The notes: a model not told the origin generated them from the sequence alone. A DNA stretch of 64,000 bases from Schistosoma haematobium (GCF_000699445.3 NC_067198.1:24315536-24379535); one strand, 5' to 3'. Positions 1 to 15,700 are shown, counted from the first letter of the stretch. Translations and numbers: made by a program.

Positions 1-2039
1 GTTTACAACAAGAAAGATTATCAAATTCTAATTATTCACAATAAATACATCAAAAACACAGTTGTAGTACTTTACATCAAGTATACGGCCTTAATACTTA
101 GTGATTCTTATATTTACCTCACTTGTTTCACACAACAGAGCATTAATAAACTATTTTGATGTGGTTTGGATCTCTGAGTTGGATTAAGTTTGTGTTGTTG
201 ATGACTAGGAGGACGACAAAAGCCTTAGAATTAAATCGTTCTGGTCAGTGAACAAAACTCCAGCAAAATCTGAGTTGCACACTTTTTACAACATTTCAAA
301 ACTAATAGATTCGCTTATGAATCTTCGAAGCAAAATTACTAATTAGCAGTGGATAAAAAATATTTTACTGCAGGTTGTGGGAGGGGAAACAAAACATCAA
401 AGTCGTACAATAATTGTAAACAACCAAAAAATAAACCTACACAGATATTTTAATTCCATTCTTAATCAAAATCGACCCGAGTAGCTAATATTATAAATAG
501 TAAGCATTATTGTCACCTCTCATAATATTAGTTTACCACATATATACAAATAAATAAATCATCTGAGATTATTTCTTATTTCAGTAACAAACCAGTTTGA
601 AAAAAAGTTATATTCGACAGTCTTTTTTCACAAATTCACTGTTTTGAATAAGAAACTTAACATTCACAAGTCAGTGCTCGATAAAGTAGCAAATATTCAC
701 AAGAAGAAAGTGAACATAGTTTATTTTCATTTGATAATTATAAGTAAGAAGCCATTGGAATAAAACTGGTTAGAGATTTTATTCAACCTAATATTTATCG
801 TTTTGAATAGTATAACAGAAAAAACTAACATCTATACTTGCTCAAAAATAAACAAATCCATTTGAGACAGAATAAACTGAACAGAATTTGAAGATCCAAC
901 TTGTGTCCAAGGCGAACAAATTAATTAATGTTAATTGCGTTTAATTTAATAGTGTATATCAAAGGTCATAATGCGACATTAATCGGTCCTTTGAATGTCA
1001 CTTTTGTTAGACAGATATATATGAGCATTGAGCAAAGCTGATCACATACCTATAAAAGACTGCTCACAGTAGCTGAAACTATAAATGACTGCTTGTGTAT
1101 AGTAAATTATGTAGTTATATCTAAAGATAATAGACAGGTCAACGGCTTTTTGACAATGCACATCTGAATATTGTTTGAATATATGTTTGGCGATTTTAAA
1201 ACGATATATTTTCTAAGAGATCATTCAAAAACATACAAAGTATTACATTACTCTACAAAGTCTTTCTGATTACAGTCTATGGACTCGATCATTTTTATTT
1301 TTAACAGAAATTAAGAAAATGGATTTTCAGTTTGTAACTAAGAAACTAAGACTATAAATAAAAATTATATACGTTGAAAATAATTAGTTAATTTAACAAA
1401 TACTAAACTCAAGATTTCGGAAACAATTGTTGTCTGACTTAAATACAATTTGTAAAACTAACATCAATATAAACCCTTTTTCATTATTAATTTTATATAA
1501 TGTACCATCTCTGTGTACCGTTGCTTCTAGTTTATTGAATCAATAAAATTATAATTTTGTGCAGTGAACTATGTCTAAAAATATATAATATACATCATTA
1601 GATAAACGCATTCACTCTAAAAATTCATGCAATAGAATGCTAGATTTAACATCCGAGTATATTCAAAAACTTGACACTTTAAATCATTCTGATCTTTATT
1701 GAGTGACCTTTCTAATTTACAAATAGTACAATTTTGAAATATTTATGCCGTAACAGATGCAAATGTTTACCATTTTTAACATATAACATTGTCTAATTGC
1801 CTTTGTAAAACATCATAATTATGGGCCCATAACTGTAAAGTCTGATGATAGAGTTACTGATATTCTTCATTTGTCAAATACTTTTATTGAATTAATTCTG
1901 ACTGATATTAATAACTATCCCTAGAATCAATACAGTCATAATATAAATGATATCATCATTTCGTAAGTGCAAATTTTTTAAAGTAAACATGAAATTTCAC
2001 ATTATATATCTGAAACATCATGGAAAAATTTCAAACGAA
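1..2039. other. AT-rich sequence, presumed intron
   Basis: No open frame with coding character and no paired splice sites could be supported on either strand. It is presumed to be an intron of the myosin gene, or its 3' flank if the gene ends near exon 23. Confidence 0.5.
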
Positions 2040-2130
2040 AAAGAGAAGTCCCATACTAGGACGAAACGGCCTCCCAGTGTATCTAGGTTTTCAATGATGG
2101 TCTAACATAGATCTATTCATGATTTCAATT
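2040..2130 (+). repeat. Hammerhead-SINE (Sm-alpha-like) 3' fragment
   Basis: The tract agtcccatactaggacgaaa is stem II plus the GAAA box of a schistosome hammerhead. It is followed by the family tail (tctaggttttcaatgatgg ... catgatttcaat) shared with copies at 26.8 and 44.7 kb. The CTGANGA box is lost and the cleavage GTC reads CTC, so it should be inactive. Confidence 0.75.
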
Positions 2131-2305
2131 TAAAAAAGAAATCCTTAACAATTTAATAATTTCAGTTCATTCATCAGAACAAATATCTACTTTATTTGAC
2201 ATAATACATTAACAGATAAAAATATAATGAAATTTATTTTAATTGACTTTTAAAAAATGATTTTTTTTTAACAAAATACATTAAATAACATGTAGAACAA
2301 ATTAC

Positions 2306-2427
2306 TTGAACTGGATAAAATCGTCCAAAATAAATAGGCAAATTCAAAGAAGTCAATAAAGTCTTCTTTTTCACTTCCATTGGAATTTCATGAACAGATT
2401 CAATGGAATCAAGATTTCTATGTTTAC
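2306..2427 (-). CDS. Myosin exon 23: tail, last exon seen
   Basis: This 122-bp exon reads [20 protein letters not shown], then [17 protein letters not shown].(F/Y)PV recurs in the SH3-adjacent region of class VII/XV tails. The acceptor is catcag and the donor gtaatt, phase 1 in and 0 out. The next exon was not found between 1 and 2305, so the gene probably continues left. Confidence 0.8.
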
Positions 2428-5400
2428 CTGATGTGCAAGAAAATGAAACAAAGAAAAATATTAAAAGTGCTAATACGGACAATTACTTGAATCAATGTAG
2501 TTATTTGAAATAAGACACTTAATTAGTTAGCTTGAATAATATGATGAAAAGAACTTACCCTACGCATGTATTATGGTTCATTGAGGCCTTGGCTATACAG
2601 AAAATGAAATCCCCTTAATATGATCAAAAACAATTTAATCTTATCCTCAACCTACCCTAGGAATACTGGTCATCTTTGCATTATGTACTTTATTATTAGT
2701 TTTGTTTCCCATTACTTCATAATTTGTTTGGTTAGACTTTTACTTTTCTACAAATGTATCAGTGATCAGGTTGTTTGAAATGTACAGCGTAAATGTATCA
2801 TATAATTCTGATATTTTTTATGTTCTCATCACACTAACCAAATTTATCGAAAGGAGTAATAGTTAATAAATAGCTTGAATCTCGATGATAATAATTATTG
2901 TAAATAGAGTACTATGTAAAAAACATGAAGTTGGAACACTGAAGAGTAAAATTACGGTTTGGTCAATATCAAATTAATTTTTCAAAATGTTACCACCAAT
3001 AACTCTCATCGTAAAATTTCTTTGTTACGAATTTCCATATACATATTCAAGAGAATTACAACCTTGAAATTTGCGATACAATTCCATTGGCATTTTTCCA
3101 GCATTCATGAAAATTTCATTTAATATATATATACTAAAAACAACCGCTTACCGATGACTGATAACAGTTCATTACGATCATCTGTATTAAGACGTAAATT
3201 TCTTTCATCATGGATATCTGATATGATTTGATGAAAAATTAAATTCAATATCAAATTTGTTCTTATACGTTCACGTGGAGTGATAAACTGTATAGTAGTA
3301 ATGGTATATGTTGGGATGATGAAATATGAGAAAAAAAATTTAAGAAATTTTCAATAAATCCTAACAATACTTAGTCATATAACAAAATAGTACTAACATA
3401 TAATTGAACGTGATTAAGACTTCAATGTTGATGTTAAGTAATAATCACCTTTCTTGACTTATCAATATTTATTGAAGTTAAACAATAGTTGATAAGCATC
3501 TGATGATGGATGAAACTTGTCAAAATATAAGTACTTTATTTCATCCGATTAGTAATGAGCAGCATTATTACTGAAGTTCGACTGCATCACTTCAAATAAT
3601 TACATTATCAGAAAAAGTTTACAACAACAGTAAACTTGGATATACATAAAAGGTATAAGTTGCATGGGATAACCCTTGATCTTAATTATATGTTCAGATG
3701 TTCGATTTACTCTGTGTACTATTTGAACTTGTGATAATTTCAAAAATCTATTTCTCCCCTGAAGAATCGGATCTTTATGAGCTGCAAATATTCAAAAACC
3801 CAATATTCTATTCGTTAAGATAACACAAATATATATCAGTTGTTCATTTGCACAAGTGAATTATATTTTCACTTGGTATTGTTTACTTGCATCTTCCCAT
3901 TGTTATTTAGGACTGCGATTGATCAATCTCTTGTTGGCATATGTGCATCCTGTGCGGACTGCCTCGATATTGCCTGAAGTCACAGGCTTTATATATATTT
4001 TTACCTAAATTCACCATAAAATTTCGATGTCTTAACTATTAATTTTACATAAGCAGAAACTTTCGTCCCGATTCTTATTACTCTAGTGAATCCATCAAAA
4101 TACAAATATACACCAATTTATTTGAAGGAAAATAAGGAAATTTCTATCTGTTTTTCAATCATTCTAAGCGCTTCAGTGGTTCTTGAGTACATATTACTGC
4201 AAAATACTCATAAAATTTCCCGTTAGACAAAAACAGCAGTCAGATTTCCATTATGCGTGCTTTCACAAGAACACTTGGATGACAATTGTTAAGTAAACGA
4301 CGAAAAACTATGGAGTGAAAAACAATTTGTTACATTTACTGTCCAACCAAATTCTTATCACTTCCTACATTATTTTGACTTGATGTGAACTTGTCTTAGT
4401 CGATCATTATTAAAAAATGAACTAGTTAACAATGTTTTTTTTTCAAAGTAACATTATTTAAAGAATCAAATAAAAATCATGTAGCTGTAAGACTTTCTTT
4501 GGACCATTCAGCTTTAGTCACATGAAAAATGAAATCTCACAAATGGACCATTTTTATTGAGAAACTAGACTGAAGTAAACTAAAAGATCTTCTAAACGGT
4601 TCTTTAACTTACTCTGCAACATAGGCAGTATTTGAACTACTTAGGTGAAGTTGAGTGTCAATTAATGTAATTCAGTAATTTTGATTTTTTTTAAAGGAAG
4701 TAACGCAGAATATATCTTAGTTAAATATTCATAGGGAGATGACTCAGATATTGAAAGGTCTATGAATTCTAGTATACCGTTAAATGAGGTAATAGTGTAA
4801 TGAATAAACACGTGTAGGAACGACCTATTGTACTTTAGTACGAAATTACAGAATCTCTTGGTAAAGTATGAGAACCATACATTGGATATTTTATTTGCAG
4901 AATTCCATCATTTGTCATCCACATTCTGTATGATACTTCCAAATCACAATTCCTTTCTATTTCCACTTTTGTTTTCTTATGAACTTGGTCTTCTTAGCCT
5001 TCTGCCAACAGAGTTTCAACCTCCTTTTGGTGTTACATACTACTTATATCACTTGACATAAATAGTATACACCACAATATTCCTGGAGAAATTACATTTA
5101 CTTTATTTGTACCCTCATACAGTATTTTTTCTAGATGTCATAAAACTGTGTAAGCAGTCTATTTGTAAAACGTCAATTACACAAACTACTCGATATATTC
5201 TCTTACTATGCATTAAACTAAAACGCATTAATTTAAATTTAAGTATGTAAAGGTTACTATCTTTTCTCTCTTCACAGAGTTAACTAAGATTGTATATAGA
5301 CCCTTAAATTGATTGAGGTAAATAGCATAGAAATGCAATGTTTATTAAAACTGAGTTATTTGTCATTTGAAAATGCGAAATTTCCTTGTATCAAACCAAG

Positions 5401-6653
5401 TAAATAAATTATTAAGAGTGAAACAACAATAACAACAACAATTTACTTCTTTTCTAAGTTGTACAGTCCAAGGTGCAAGATCGTAAATATAGTATCGCAT
5501 ATCATGCGGTAGTGCGTTTGAACTTCTTTTACAAGGATAACCAGTTGGAGATGCTCTTGTTAGTCGACTATCTTGAAGAATATCACCTGGAGATTTGGAT
5601 CGTGGGAAACCAACACTAGGTGAATGGAATGAATTAAACATTTTCTGATTTTTAATGTTCTTTCTTCTAATTGATGATAGTGACCTGGTACTTTCACTGA
5701 ATCGTTTTGAAGCCATTAGCCGTACTGCTTTAAACCAATCAGCTTGAGAACTAGGACGACGATGGTGATTTAAAGAATTTATATTCGATGCTCTTGTATA
5801 ACGACTGTGTGAATTCATCTAAAAGGATAAATATTATTAATACTAATAATGATATTGAGAATAATAATGTAAATTTTTGCTAGTCAATAAAGGTTTGAAA
5901 TTACGTGTAAGTGTATAAATAGGATTAAACGTTGAAATAACAATTTCTTAATTATTCATTTTGCACAGAATCAATATTTGCCATTTATCATAGTTCTCTT
6001 ACAATAGTTAACGTTGTTCTAACAATAAAGTTTCAATATTCAGTTTGATTTAAAGTGAATCAATGGAAGTGTATTTCATATTTAATTAGATATTAAATTA
6101 ATCATTGAAACATTTAACTATACATTCAAGCTTCACATGAACTGTGAAGTTTACTTAATAGGACTATAAAATATCTAATTATGAATATTTTTGTGTAAAT
6201 TTTATACTGTATTTAGGTCACTCGAAACATATATACTACTCATTAAAGTTTAAAAAATGAATATTTGAGATGTTTCCAGATTTTATCATAATCAATAAGC
6301 ATTGATGAACAAGCAAGCCAATATTTAATTTGTAGCAAAAATAGAAACTTAACGAACATATAGTTATTCATGTCTCAGTCAATAATGACAGTTGATCAAG
6401 ACAGTTTTTACGCAAAACAATAATAAATCAAAGCTCAAAAATTGAGCAGACTCAAATTTCTCTGAACTTGGAAATACTAAACTACAATTAATAATTTGAA
6501 AAACCAAACATCTCTTATTTAGCAATTAGTTATAATTGTTTGCTATTTGTCAAAGCCAGGTAAAAATGAAAGCACTGACAAAAAAAAACACAAAACGACA
6601 TTGATTATATCATTAAAATACTATGCACATAGCAATCGTGTTATAATATAATA

Positions 6654-6733
<80 letters not shown>

Positions 6734-9700
6734 GACAAAAAAAAGCATTACGTTGTTTTCTATGCCATGTATTGAATTAGCCAATTTTTGATAATTATAG
6801 TTCTTATATTTATTCAAAATAGGTGGCGGTGAATCGTCAATAACTCCTGTTACTCCATTTCTTAATGAAGGAAAAAAAATAAAATTAGCATTAAAGTACA
6901 AATAATATTCTCTACACAATATAGATAAATGACATTCTTAAGGAAAACAAAGTTTGGTAATGAGAATTTTCAAGCAAAACTGTAATTTCTGGAAGTCAAT
7001 GACGACCAAACAACTGCATTGACAATTATCATGTATCAACGAGCATCTTTCAATATTCAAAATTAATGCTACCATAACTCAGCATCTTAGTGAATTCTGT
7101 ATATGTTTAATGAAATCAGTGAACCTACATTAATGTATAAAAGTGTCCAGCTACATAGAAATCATTTATTATTCTTAAGGATAGGATAAAACTTCACGAG
7201 GCTGATGTCCCTATTTAACTACAATTACAGTAAGTACATGGAATCATTGGAAAATGTGGGAGACAGTGAGAAAAATGCCCCAAACATTCAAGGAGTTGCT
7301 CTGATGCTATCCAAAGAAGCACGTAAAGCACCTACAGGATGAGAATCTTATGCATCCAGAATTATCAAATCATTCTTCACAACAAAAAATGAGGGAATCA
7401 CAATAAATGTTATCCAATTTTATGCAAACACCAATGATAGCAATGACGATGATAAAAATCAGTTTTATGGGAGGCTGCAATTAATCATAGCAAAGTGCTT
7501 AGGAAAGGAACTGACCATCCTGATGGCAGATTTAAACACTTAATTCGGAATGGACAACAACGGTTATAGAGATATCATGGGGTGACTTTGACTGACTGGA
7601 AAAAAGGAACGACAATCGAGAGAGATTTGAAAATCTGTGTGCACACACACACACAAAGCTATATGGGTCTCATCGGAACAAACTACAGAGAACCAGATTA
7701 ATCATATTTGCATCAATACAAAATTCAAAAGGTCAGTAGAAGCCGTGAGAACGAAAAGATGTGCCGACACAGCTTCGGATCACCACCTGGTGGTTGCCAA
7801 GATCAATATGAAACCAAAGAAGCACTGAACAACTCAGAAAACAGCATTACACGGGTTCAATACAGCCTTCTTTAGAGATTACGACCAACTCAATGAATTC
7901 AAGAAAGGAAGAACAAGAGGATAGCAATTATCAACAGGCGAACAACAACAGACAAAGTCAAGGCACGAACTGAATACACGGAAGCAAACAAGCAAATGAA
8001 GAGGAGCATTAGGGATGACAAAAATAAATACGTGAAAGAACTAGCAACGGCAAAGGAAAAACCAACAAGTGAAGGAAATATGAGACAACTAAATGACACG
8101 ACGAAGAAACTGATAGGGAAATATAGTAAACCAGAGAGACCGGTCAGTGATAACGAAGACGAGCAAATCACTGAAATTCAAGGAGAGAGGAACAGTTTTA
8201 AGAACACTTAATTAGACCAGCTACATTGAATCCACCGGATATCGAAGCAGCACCTACAGACCTTACTACAGATGTCACTCCACCATCGATCGAAGAATTT
8301 TAGGATAGCCGTTAGATAAATCAAGAGTGGGAAAGTAAAAGCACCTGACAATTTACCTACCGAAGAACAAAAGTCAGACATAAGAGCAATTGCAAAAATG
8401 CTCCACCTTCTATTCAGGAAGATCTGGAAGGAGAAACAAGTGCCGACAGACTGGAAAGAAGGACAAGTTATCAAGATTCCGAAGTAAGGAGAACTGAGCG
8501 AATAGGAGTACTATAGAGGAAAAAACTATTATCGGTACTAGGAAAGGTTTTCAACAGTATTGTTGAAACACATGAATGGTTCAGTAGACACCTAACTTTG
8601 AGATCAACAGACCGGATTCCGTGAGGATCAGTCGTGCACTGACCACATTACGACACTACGGATCATCGTTGAACAATCCATTGAATGGAACTCGTCACTA
8701 AACATCAGGTTCCTTGAGCACGAGAAAGCATTTGACAGTATGGATAGGAGAATCTTGTAGAACCTTCTTTGGCACTATGGTTTAGCTGAGAAGATCGGAA
8801 ATATCACACTGAATTCATACGACGGATTACACTGCAAAGTTGTGAGTGGAGAACAGATAGCAGATTCATTCCAAGTGAGGACTGGAGACAGACAAAGCTG
8901 CTTACTCTCTCCCTTCCTCTCTAGTCTGGTGGTTGACCGGATTATGAAGACCTCCACATCTGAGAGGTGACACGGAATACAATGGACATCTTGGATGCAA
9001 CTAGACGATTTGCACTTCGCAGATGACCTGGCCCTTCCTTCACAAACACACGAATAAATGCAGATGAAGACAACTAGTGTTGCAGAAGCTTCAATATATA
9101 TCAAGGAGAGAGAAAGGTCCTCAAATACAACACGGAGATCACCGACCCAGTCACACTTGATGGAGAAACTCTGGTAGAGGTGGAAACTTTCTCGTAGCTG
9201 GTCAACAGCATCATCGATGAACAAGGAGAGTGTGATGTAGATGTAAAGGCATGAATTACTCAATTACCCATACTAGTTAAACTGAATTTCTGTGTAAATA
9301 TATGAACATAATAATTAGTAATAATAACGTTAAACTAAAAGAGATTATAAATAATTCACCTGGCATAATGGGAATGGTAAACACTATTATATTCCGTTGT
9401 TTTTGATTTAGCATCATAACATGGTAATACATGATGAAGAAGAATATTATTTAAATGTGACCATTCTTCCGGAAGTTCTTGTTGACTAAATATATCCAAT
9501 ACATAAAAATAACCTGGTACATCTAATATTTTTGATGACTTATGTACACTTATTGTCCAGCCTTGAAGAATATGTGTTGAATATGTTCTAAAATAAAATT
9601 AAACAGAAACATGTTGTCAAATTAAAATTAATGTAGACAAAGAGGAATATCTGATAAGCTGTAATTACGTACTTATTTTACTGAACTAAAAAAAACTGAT

Positions 9701-12700
9701 CAATTATATAGATGTAGGAAATCGCTTTGTATTTCAGATAAATTATTTGATTTTAACACAAAATATCATTCATTTCAAGATTTCAAAGGCAATTTAGCAG
9801 GTAGTGTTATTTTGTTTCGCTTAACCTTACTTACTTTCACCTGTTACTCCTAATGGAGCATAGACCGCCGATCAGCATTCTCCAACCCACTCTGTCCCGA
9901 GCCTTCTTTTCTAGTTCCATCCAATTCTTGTTCATTTTTCTCATGTCTATCTCCATTTCTCGGCGTAATGTGTTCTTTGGTCTTCCTCTTCTCCTTTGGC
10001 CTTCAGGATTTCATGTGAGGGCTTGTCTTGTGACGCAGTTGGGTGCTTTCCTCAATATGTGTTCTATCCACTTCCAACGCTTCTTCCTGATTTCTTCCTC
10101 CGCTGGGATCTGCTTTGTTCTCGCCCACAGTTGGTTGTTGTTCATAGTGTCTGGCCAACGGATCCGAAGTATTTTGCGTAGACAACTGTTAATAAACACC
10201 TGTATTTTCTGGATGATGGCTTTCGTAGTTCTCCAGGTTTCCGCACCATACAGTAGAACTGTCTTGACATTTGTATTGAAAATCCTGACCTTGGTGTTGG
10301 TTGACAGTTGCTTTGAGTTCCAGATGTTCCTCAATTGTAAATATGCTGCTCTTGCTTCACCGATACGCGCTTTCACATCTGCATCAGACCCACCATGTTC
10401 ATCAATGATGCTGCCCAAATATGTAAAGGTTTTCACATCTTCCAAATCTTCTCCGTCAATTGTGATTGGGTTGGTGCATGCTGTGTTGTATCGGGGAATC
10501 TTGCTTTTCCCTTTGTGTATATTGAGACCTACTGCTGCTGAGGCTGCTGCTACACTGTTCGTCTTCTCCTGCATTTGTTGTTGCGTTTGGGATAGAAGGG
10601 CCAGATCATCTGCGAAGTCTAGATCGTCCAACTGCATCCTAGATGTCCATTGAATCACGTGTTTTCCTTCAGATGTTGACGTATTCATGATCCAGTCGAT
10701 CACCAGGAGAAAGAGAAAGGGTAAGAGTAAGCAACCTTGCCTAACACCGGTCTTCACTTCGAACGACTTTGTCAACTGTCCTCCATACATGATTTTGCAG
10801 TGTAATCCATCATAGGAATTCTGTATAATATTGACTATCTTCTGAGGCACGCCGTAGTGTCGAAGAAGTTTCCATAGTGTTGTTCTGTCCACGCTGTCAA
10901 ATGCCTTTTCGTAGTCAATGAAGTTGATGTAGAGTGATGAATTCCATTCAATTGATTGTTCCACAATGATCCGTAGAGTTGCAATTTGGTCTGTACACGA
11001 TCTATCCTTACGGAATCCTGCCTGTTGGTCACGAAGTTGGGCGTCTACGCAGTCCTTCATCCTGTTTAACAATACCCTGTTGAAGACTTTTCCCGGTATT
11101 GAGAGAAGAGTGATGCCCCTGTAGTTATCACACTTGCTGAGATCGCCTTTCTTCGGTATTTTGATCAGAAGTCCTTCTTTCCAGTCTGTTGGTACTTGTT
11201 CCTCATCCCAAATCTTATTGAAGATAATGTGGAGTATCCTTGCAGTTGCCGCTACGTCTGCTTTTAGTGCTTCTTCTGGAATGTTGTCTGGTCCTGCTGC
11301 TTTACCACTCTTGATTTGCCTGATGGCCATGCTTATCTCTTCAATTGTTGGTGGGCCAACATCGACTGGGAGGACCGTGGGTGCTGCTTCGATGTTGGGT
11401 GGGTTCAGTGGGGCTGGTCGATTCAAGAGTTCATTGAAGTGTTCTACCCACCTGTTTCGTTGCTGTTCAATGTTGGTGACTACCTCACCTTCCTTACTTT
11501 TCACTGGTCGTTCTGGTTTGCGGCGATTTCCAGAGAGTTTCTTTGTTATGTCATACAGTTGTCTCATGTTTCCTTCTCTTGCAGCCTTTTCCGCCGTCGT
11601 TGCTAAATCTTCCACATATTTACGTTTGTCGGTTCTGATGCTCCTCTTCACTTGTTTGTTTACTTCTGTGTATTCAGCTTGTGCCTTGGCTTTTTCTGCT
11701 CTTGTTCGACTGGTATTGATTGCTGCCTTCTTGTTCCTCCTTTCTTGAATCCTATCCAATGTATCAACAGTGATCCATTCCTTGTGATGGTGCTTCTTGT
11801 GGCCCAGAACCTCATGATATGTTGAAGTGATTGCCTCTTTGATCCCCTTTCAGTTGCTCTCCATAGTAGTTCCTTCTCCATTGAGTAGATCATGAAAGGC
11901 CTGGAACTTATTGCTGAGGACTATCTTGAATTTGTTGAGTTTGTCAGTATCCTGAAGAAAGGCCGTATTGAACTTCTGTGATGTTGTCCGCCACGTTGTG
12001 CAGTGCTTCTTGAGTTTCAATTTCATCTTGGCGACCAGCAAGTGATGATCTGATGCCAAATCAGCTCCTCTCTTGGTTCTCACATCTTCCATCGTCCTCC
12101 TGAACTTTTTGTTGATGCAGATATGGTCGATTTGGTTCTGCGTAGTGTGATCCGGTGAAGTCCATGTGGCTTTGTGAATGCGTTTATGTGGGAATATGGT
12201 GCCGCCTATGACCAGTTTATTGAAGGCACATAGGTTTGCAAATCTCTCACCATTTTCGTCCCTTTCTCCCAGTCCGTGTTGTCCCATGACGTCTCCATAT
12301 CCAGTGTTGTCCGTTCCAACCTTGGCATTGAAATCTCCCATCAGAATGGTAAGGTCCTTTGTTGGGCACTTCTCGACGATTGACTGCAGCCTATTGTAGA
12401 ATTGATCTTTAGCGTCTTCATTGTAGTCGTTGGTAGGCGCATAGCATTGGATGATGTTCATTGAAATGCCCTCTTTCTTTGTTTTGAAGGAGGCTTTGAT
12501 GATCATTGGTCCATGAGAATCCCATCCTATAAGTGCGTTTTGTGCTAGTTTGGACAGCATCAATGCAACTCCTTGTATATGTGGAGCATTTTCTTCTTCA
12601 TGGCCGGAGTATAACAGGAGTTCTCCTGAAGTTAGTCGTTGTTGTCCAACGCGTCCAGTGTGTTTCACTGATCCCAAGCACCTCTAGGTTGTATCTCCTC

Positions 12701-15700
12701 ATTTCTGCAGCGATTTGAAAGGCTCTCCCGGTGTCCTACATTGTACGAACATTCCATTTACCTAAATAAATGGTTGCTCTGGTTGTCAGAAGGGGCATCG
12801 GCCTCGTAACTTCCGAAGGAATTCGGCTTTCATCATGAGGCGTCATAGTTTTTCTAAATGAAGACCTTCTGACTCCCAAGGCAGAGTTTAGAAGGTTTGA
12901 ATAATTTTTTCTCGTTAGCGTTTTATTAGCGAGTTATTTTTCTACGGGATGGGGTCGCTAACCCCATGCCCAACCCTCCTCCTTTATCCGGGCTTGGGAC
13001 CGGTAGTAGTCTCCCGAGGGACTCCAGGCGGAGTTTTCGTTTAACCAATAGTTCTTTAACTATTTTTTGTGTTTAGTTTCAGTTGAATCCAAGTGGATAA
13101 TATTAGATAAAATGACAATTATATATTTATTATTTCACTATATGATTGAATAAAAGACTCAGTGGCTACAAACAAACTAAAAGTTAGTTTGCGAAAAGCT
13201 CTCGTTATTGAGAGTTTGTAAATTCAGGGTTACATAGATAATCCGGTACTGATGAGAAATAAACTAAAAACAATGATTTCACCTAATGTCAATATTCATG
13301 CAATATAAATTATGAAAAATACTTCACGAAAGCCCCGCCAGTGGTAAAAGCTATAATAATAAGTATTTTGTAAAACCAAGTTTTTTACGATCACAGAATT
13401 TATTTCAATCGATAACCAATATTCATATTGAGATTTTTATTTTTTTAACATTAGGTTATTAGCTCAAAACCATTTTAAATTTATAAGAACATAATATTCT
13501 CGCGTAAAAATGTTTGGTATACCTAATTGAAGAACACAATCTAATTAGACACACTCCTTTGTATGAACTAAAACGTTTTTGAAGAATCGGCTTTCAGCAA
13601 AGTGGTTGGTAGTTTAAATCGTATTCCATTTAGCCGTAACATACACAGTTTGGCTCAAAACCGAGTACATAAAATTGGACTTGATAAATAAGTTACATTA
13701 ATGGAACCTTTTCCACAAAAAGCATTTTACGTTACCACTACAAATTAGTATGATCATAAAGTGTTGAAAAAATTACCCAAAACAATTAAACTGAGATACT
13801 GAAGATTAATACTTTTTCTGAATATAATCAGTAACAATATTTGTTATCGTTAAATTGTTTGATTTACATTTTTTGATAATGAAGCCTTTTCTTAACATAT
13901 AAGGTACTATTACTGAAAAATTGTCTTGATGGATAAAAGTTATCTGCTACCATCTAACTCGACGTGATCAGTTTACTGTGAAAAAAACAAGCGAGACATA
14001 AACATTGGAAAATAAATGCTCACCTTAATGCTAAAGCCATACCAGCTAATGTTTCAGCACGCGTAAAACTGCCAACATGAAAAATTGACAATATACCTAA
14101 AATGAAATGAAGTATTTTTAAAACGTTAATTTAGAGATAGAAAGTAATCAATCGTTTCAGTGATTTTGTCTACAATTTCGTGATCAAGATTAGATAAGCA
14201 CGCAAGGCTCTTATTAATAACATTATGATAAAAAAGTACGTCTAAGCTACAGGTTGAGTCTTTAATTGAGAGTTGTACATCTAGAACAAACCACTTGTTT
14301 CTAATAACATGATTGAAAAATAGTTGTAAAATTGCATTCAAAGTAATATATTCTACTGTAAATTACTGATTTTCTGCATCGTTGATACATTACCATTGAT
14401 TTAATATTTATAAGGCTTCCAAGTCGTTCACTTTCCGGATAGAAAATTGGATATATGAAATTGTTAAGCACATTAATCAACGTTGAATATGAATCCGTGG
14501 TTCTTTATTTCAAAGTTCAAAGAAAACGGATGGTTCTGAAGCTTTACAAAATTTAATTAATTAGAAGTACCTGGAAAATTGACCAAGTCAGTAAGAATAA
14601 CTCGAAGGTGAATAACTAGTTTATTCTTCAACGAAAACAAACATGAAGTACCTATTCATCTGGGAACATGAATGGATATACACAATAAATAGGAGCTTCA
14701 ATCAATTTATATCTGTTAACTGGTGAACAGACATTATTTCAATGTTGTATACATATTAAACATGTATTAAATGATTATAATTTTGGACATTTAAAATAAA
14801 CTTATCCATAAAAGCTTATCGGTAGACGGAGGAAGTAAACTTATGGAATTAAAATGGGCTAGACTAATAACTTTGTTGACGAGCGGTTACTAAATTGTGT
14901 GGAATGCGTAAAATTAACAAATTCCAGTCAGTAATCATAGATTGCCGATGTTTTGTCCCTATTATACCTACGTTGTATCCGCTGTCCTAATGCTCATAAT
15001 TAGAAACAAGAAACACTGTAATTACCACAAAGCAAAGCGTTTGGATAAAGTACTATTAATGTTAAATCTCAGTTTCCTAATATAGCAGTTTCTCACAGTA
15101 TAAGTGCCAGTCGTACGTTCATAGATCAATTGAATATCAAAATCTGCAAGGAACTAGTTTCAAAACGAAAGAAATGAAGAATTAATTTCTCGTTAAAAAT
15201 CAACTTCAATTATAGTTGATATTCATCTTTGAAGAAGCATTATCTTCTTATCAAATAAGCACAACATAAACAAATGAATAACCATGGTGAATGTGTAGTA
15301 AGTATTCGTTGAATGTAAAGGATGTACAACTACAGTTAGAACAAAGTGTTTATTTATAGATACATAATTTGAGAGTCACTAAAATGTGATCGAGCCATAA
15401 AAACGTGAAATTTTATGCGGAAAAAACTAACATATTTCTCTCGACCAAATGAATGACTTTTATTCGATTGGTTTGCTGGTATTGAAATGAAAGAGCTAAT
15501 GATCCATATTTAAAAGAATATACTAAATCAAAATGATGAATTAACACTTTTATTACTTATACTTGTACCTTTGACACCTGAAAATGGACTTTATCTTACC
15601 ATCTGGGAATGTAAGTTTAATGCCCATATGAGTTCCAGTATAATTTATCCGCCATTCTAACAGAGAAGGTGGGTATAGACGACGTACAGAAGATTCAAGT

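Noticed and set aside
6659..6919. Minus-strand frame ending in a long Ile-Tyr repeat
   Set aside because: The repeat is the (TA)n tract translated. Only the exon 20 portion is coding.
8775..9263. 162-codon minus-strand frame
   Set aside because: Antisense to decayed RTE RT. The same shadow recurs at 19142-19591 and 21847-22173 because the copies are near-identical.
9853..10653. 266-codon plus-strand frame and its twin at 57785-58585
   Set aside because: Both are antisense shadows of the RTE reverse transcriptase, which has the real motifs on the other strand.
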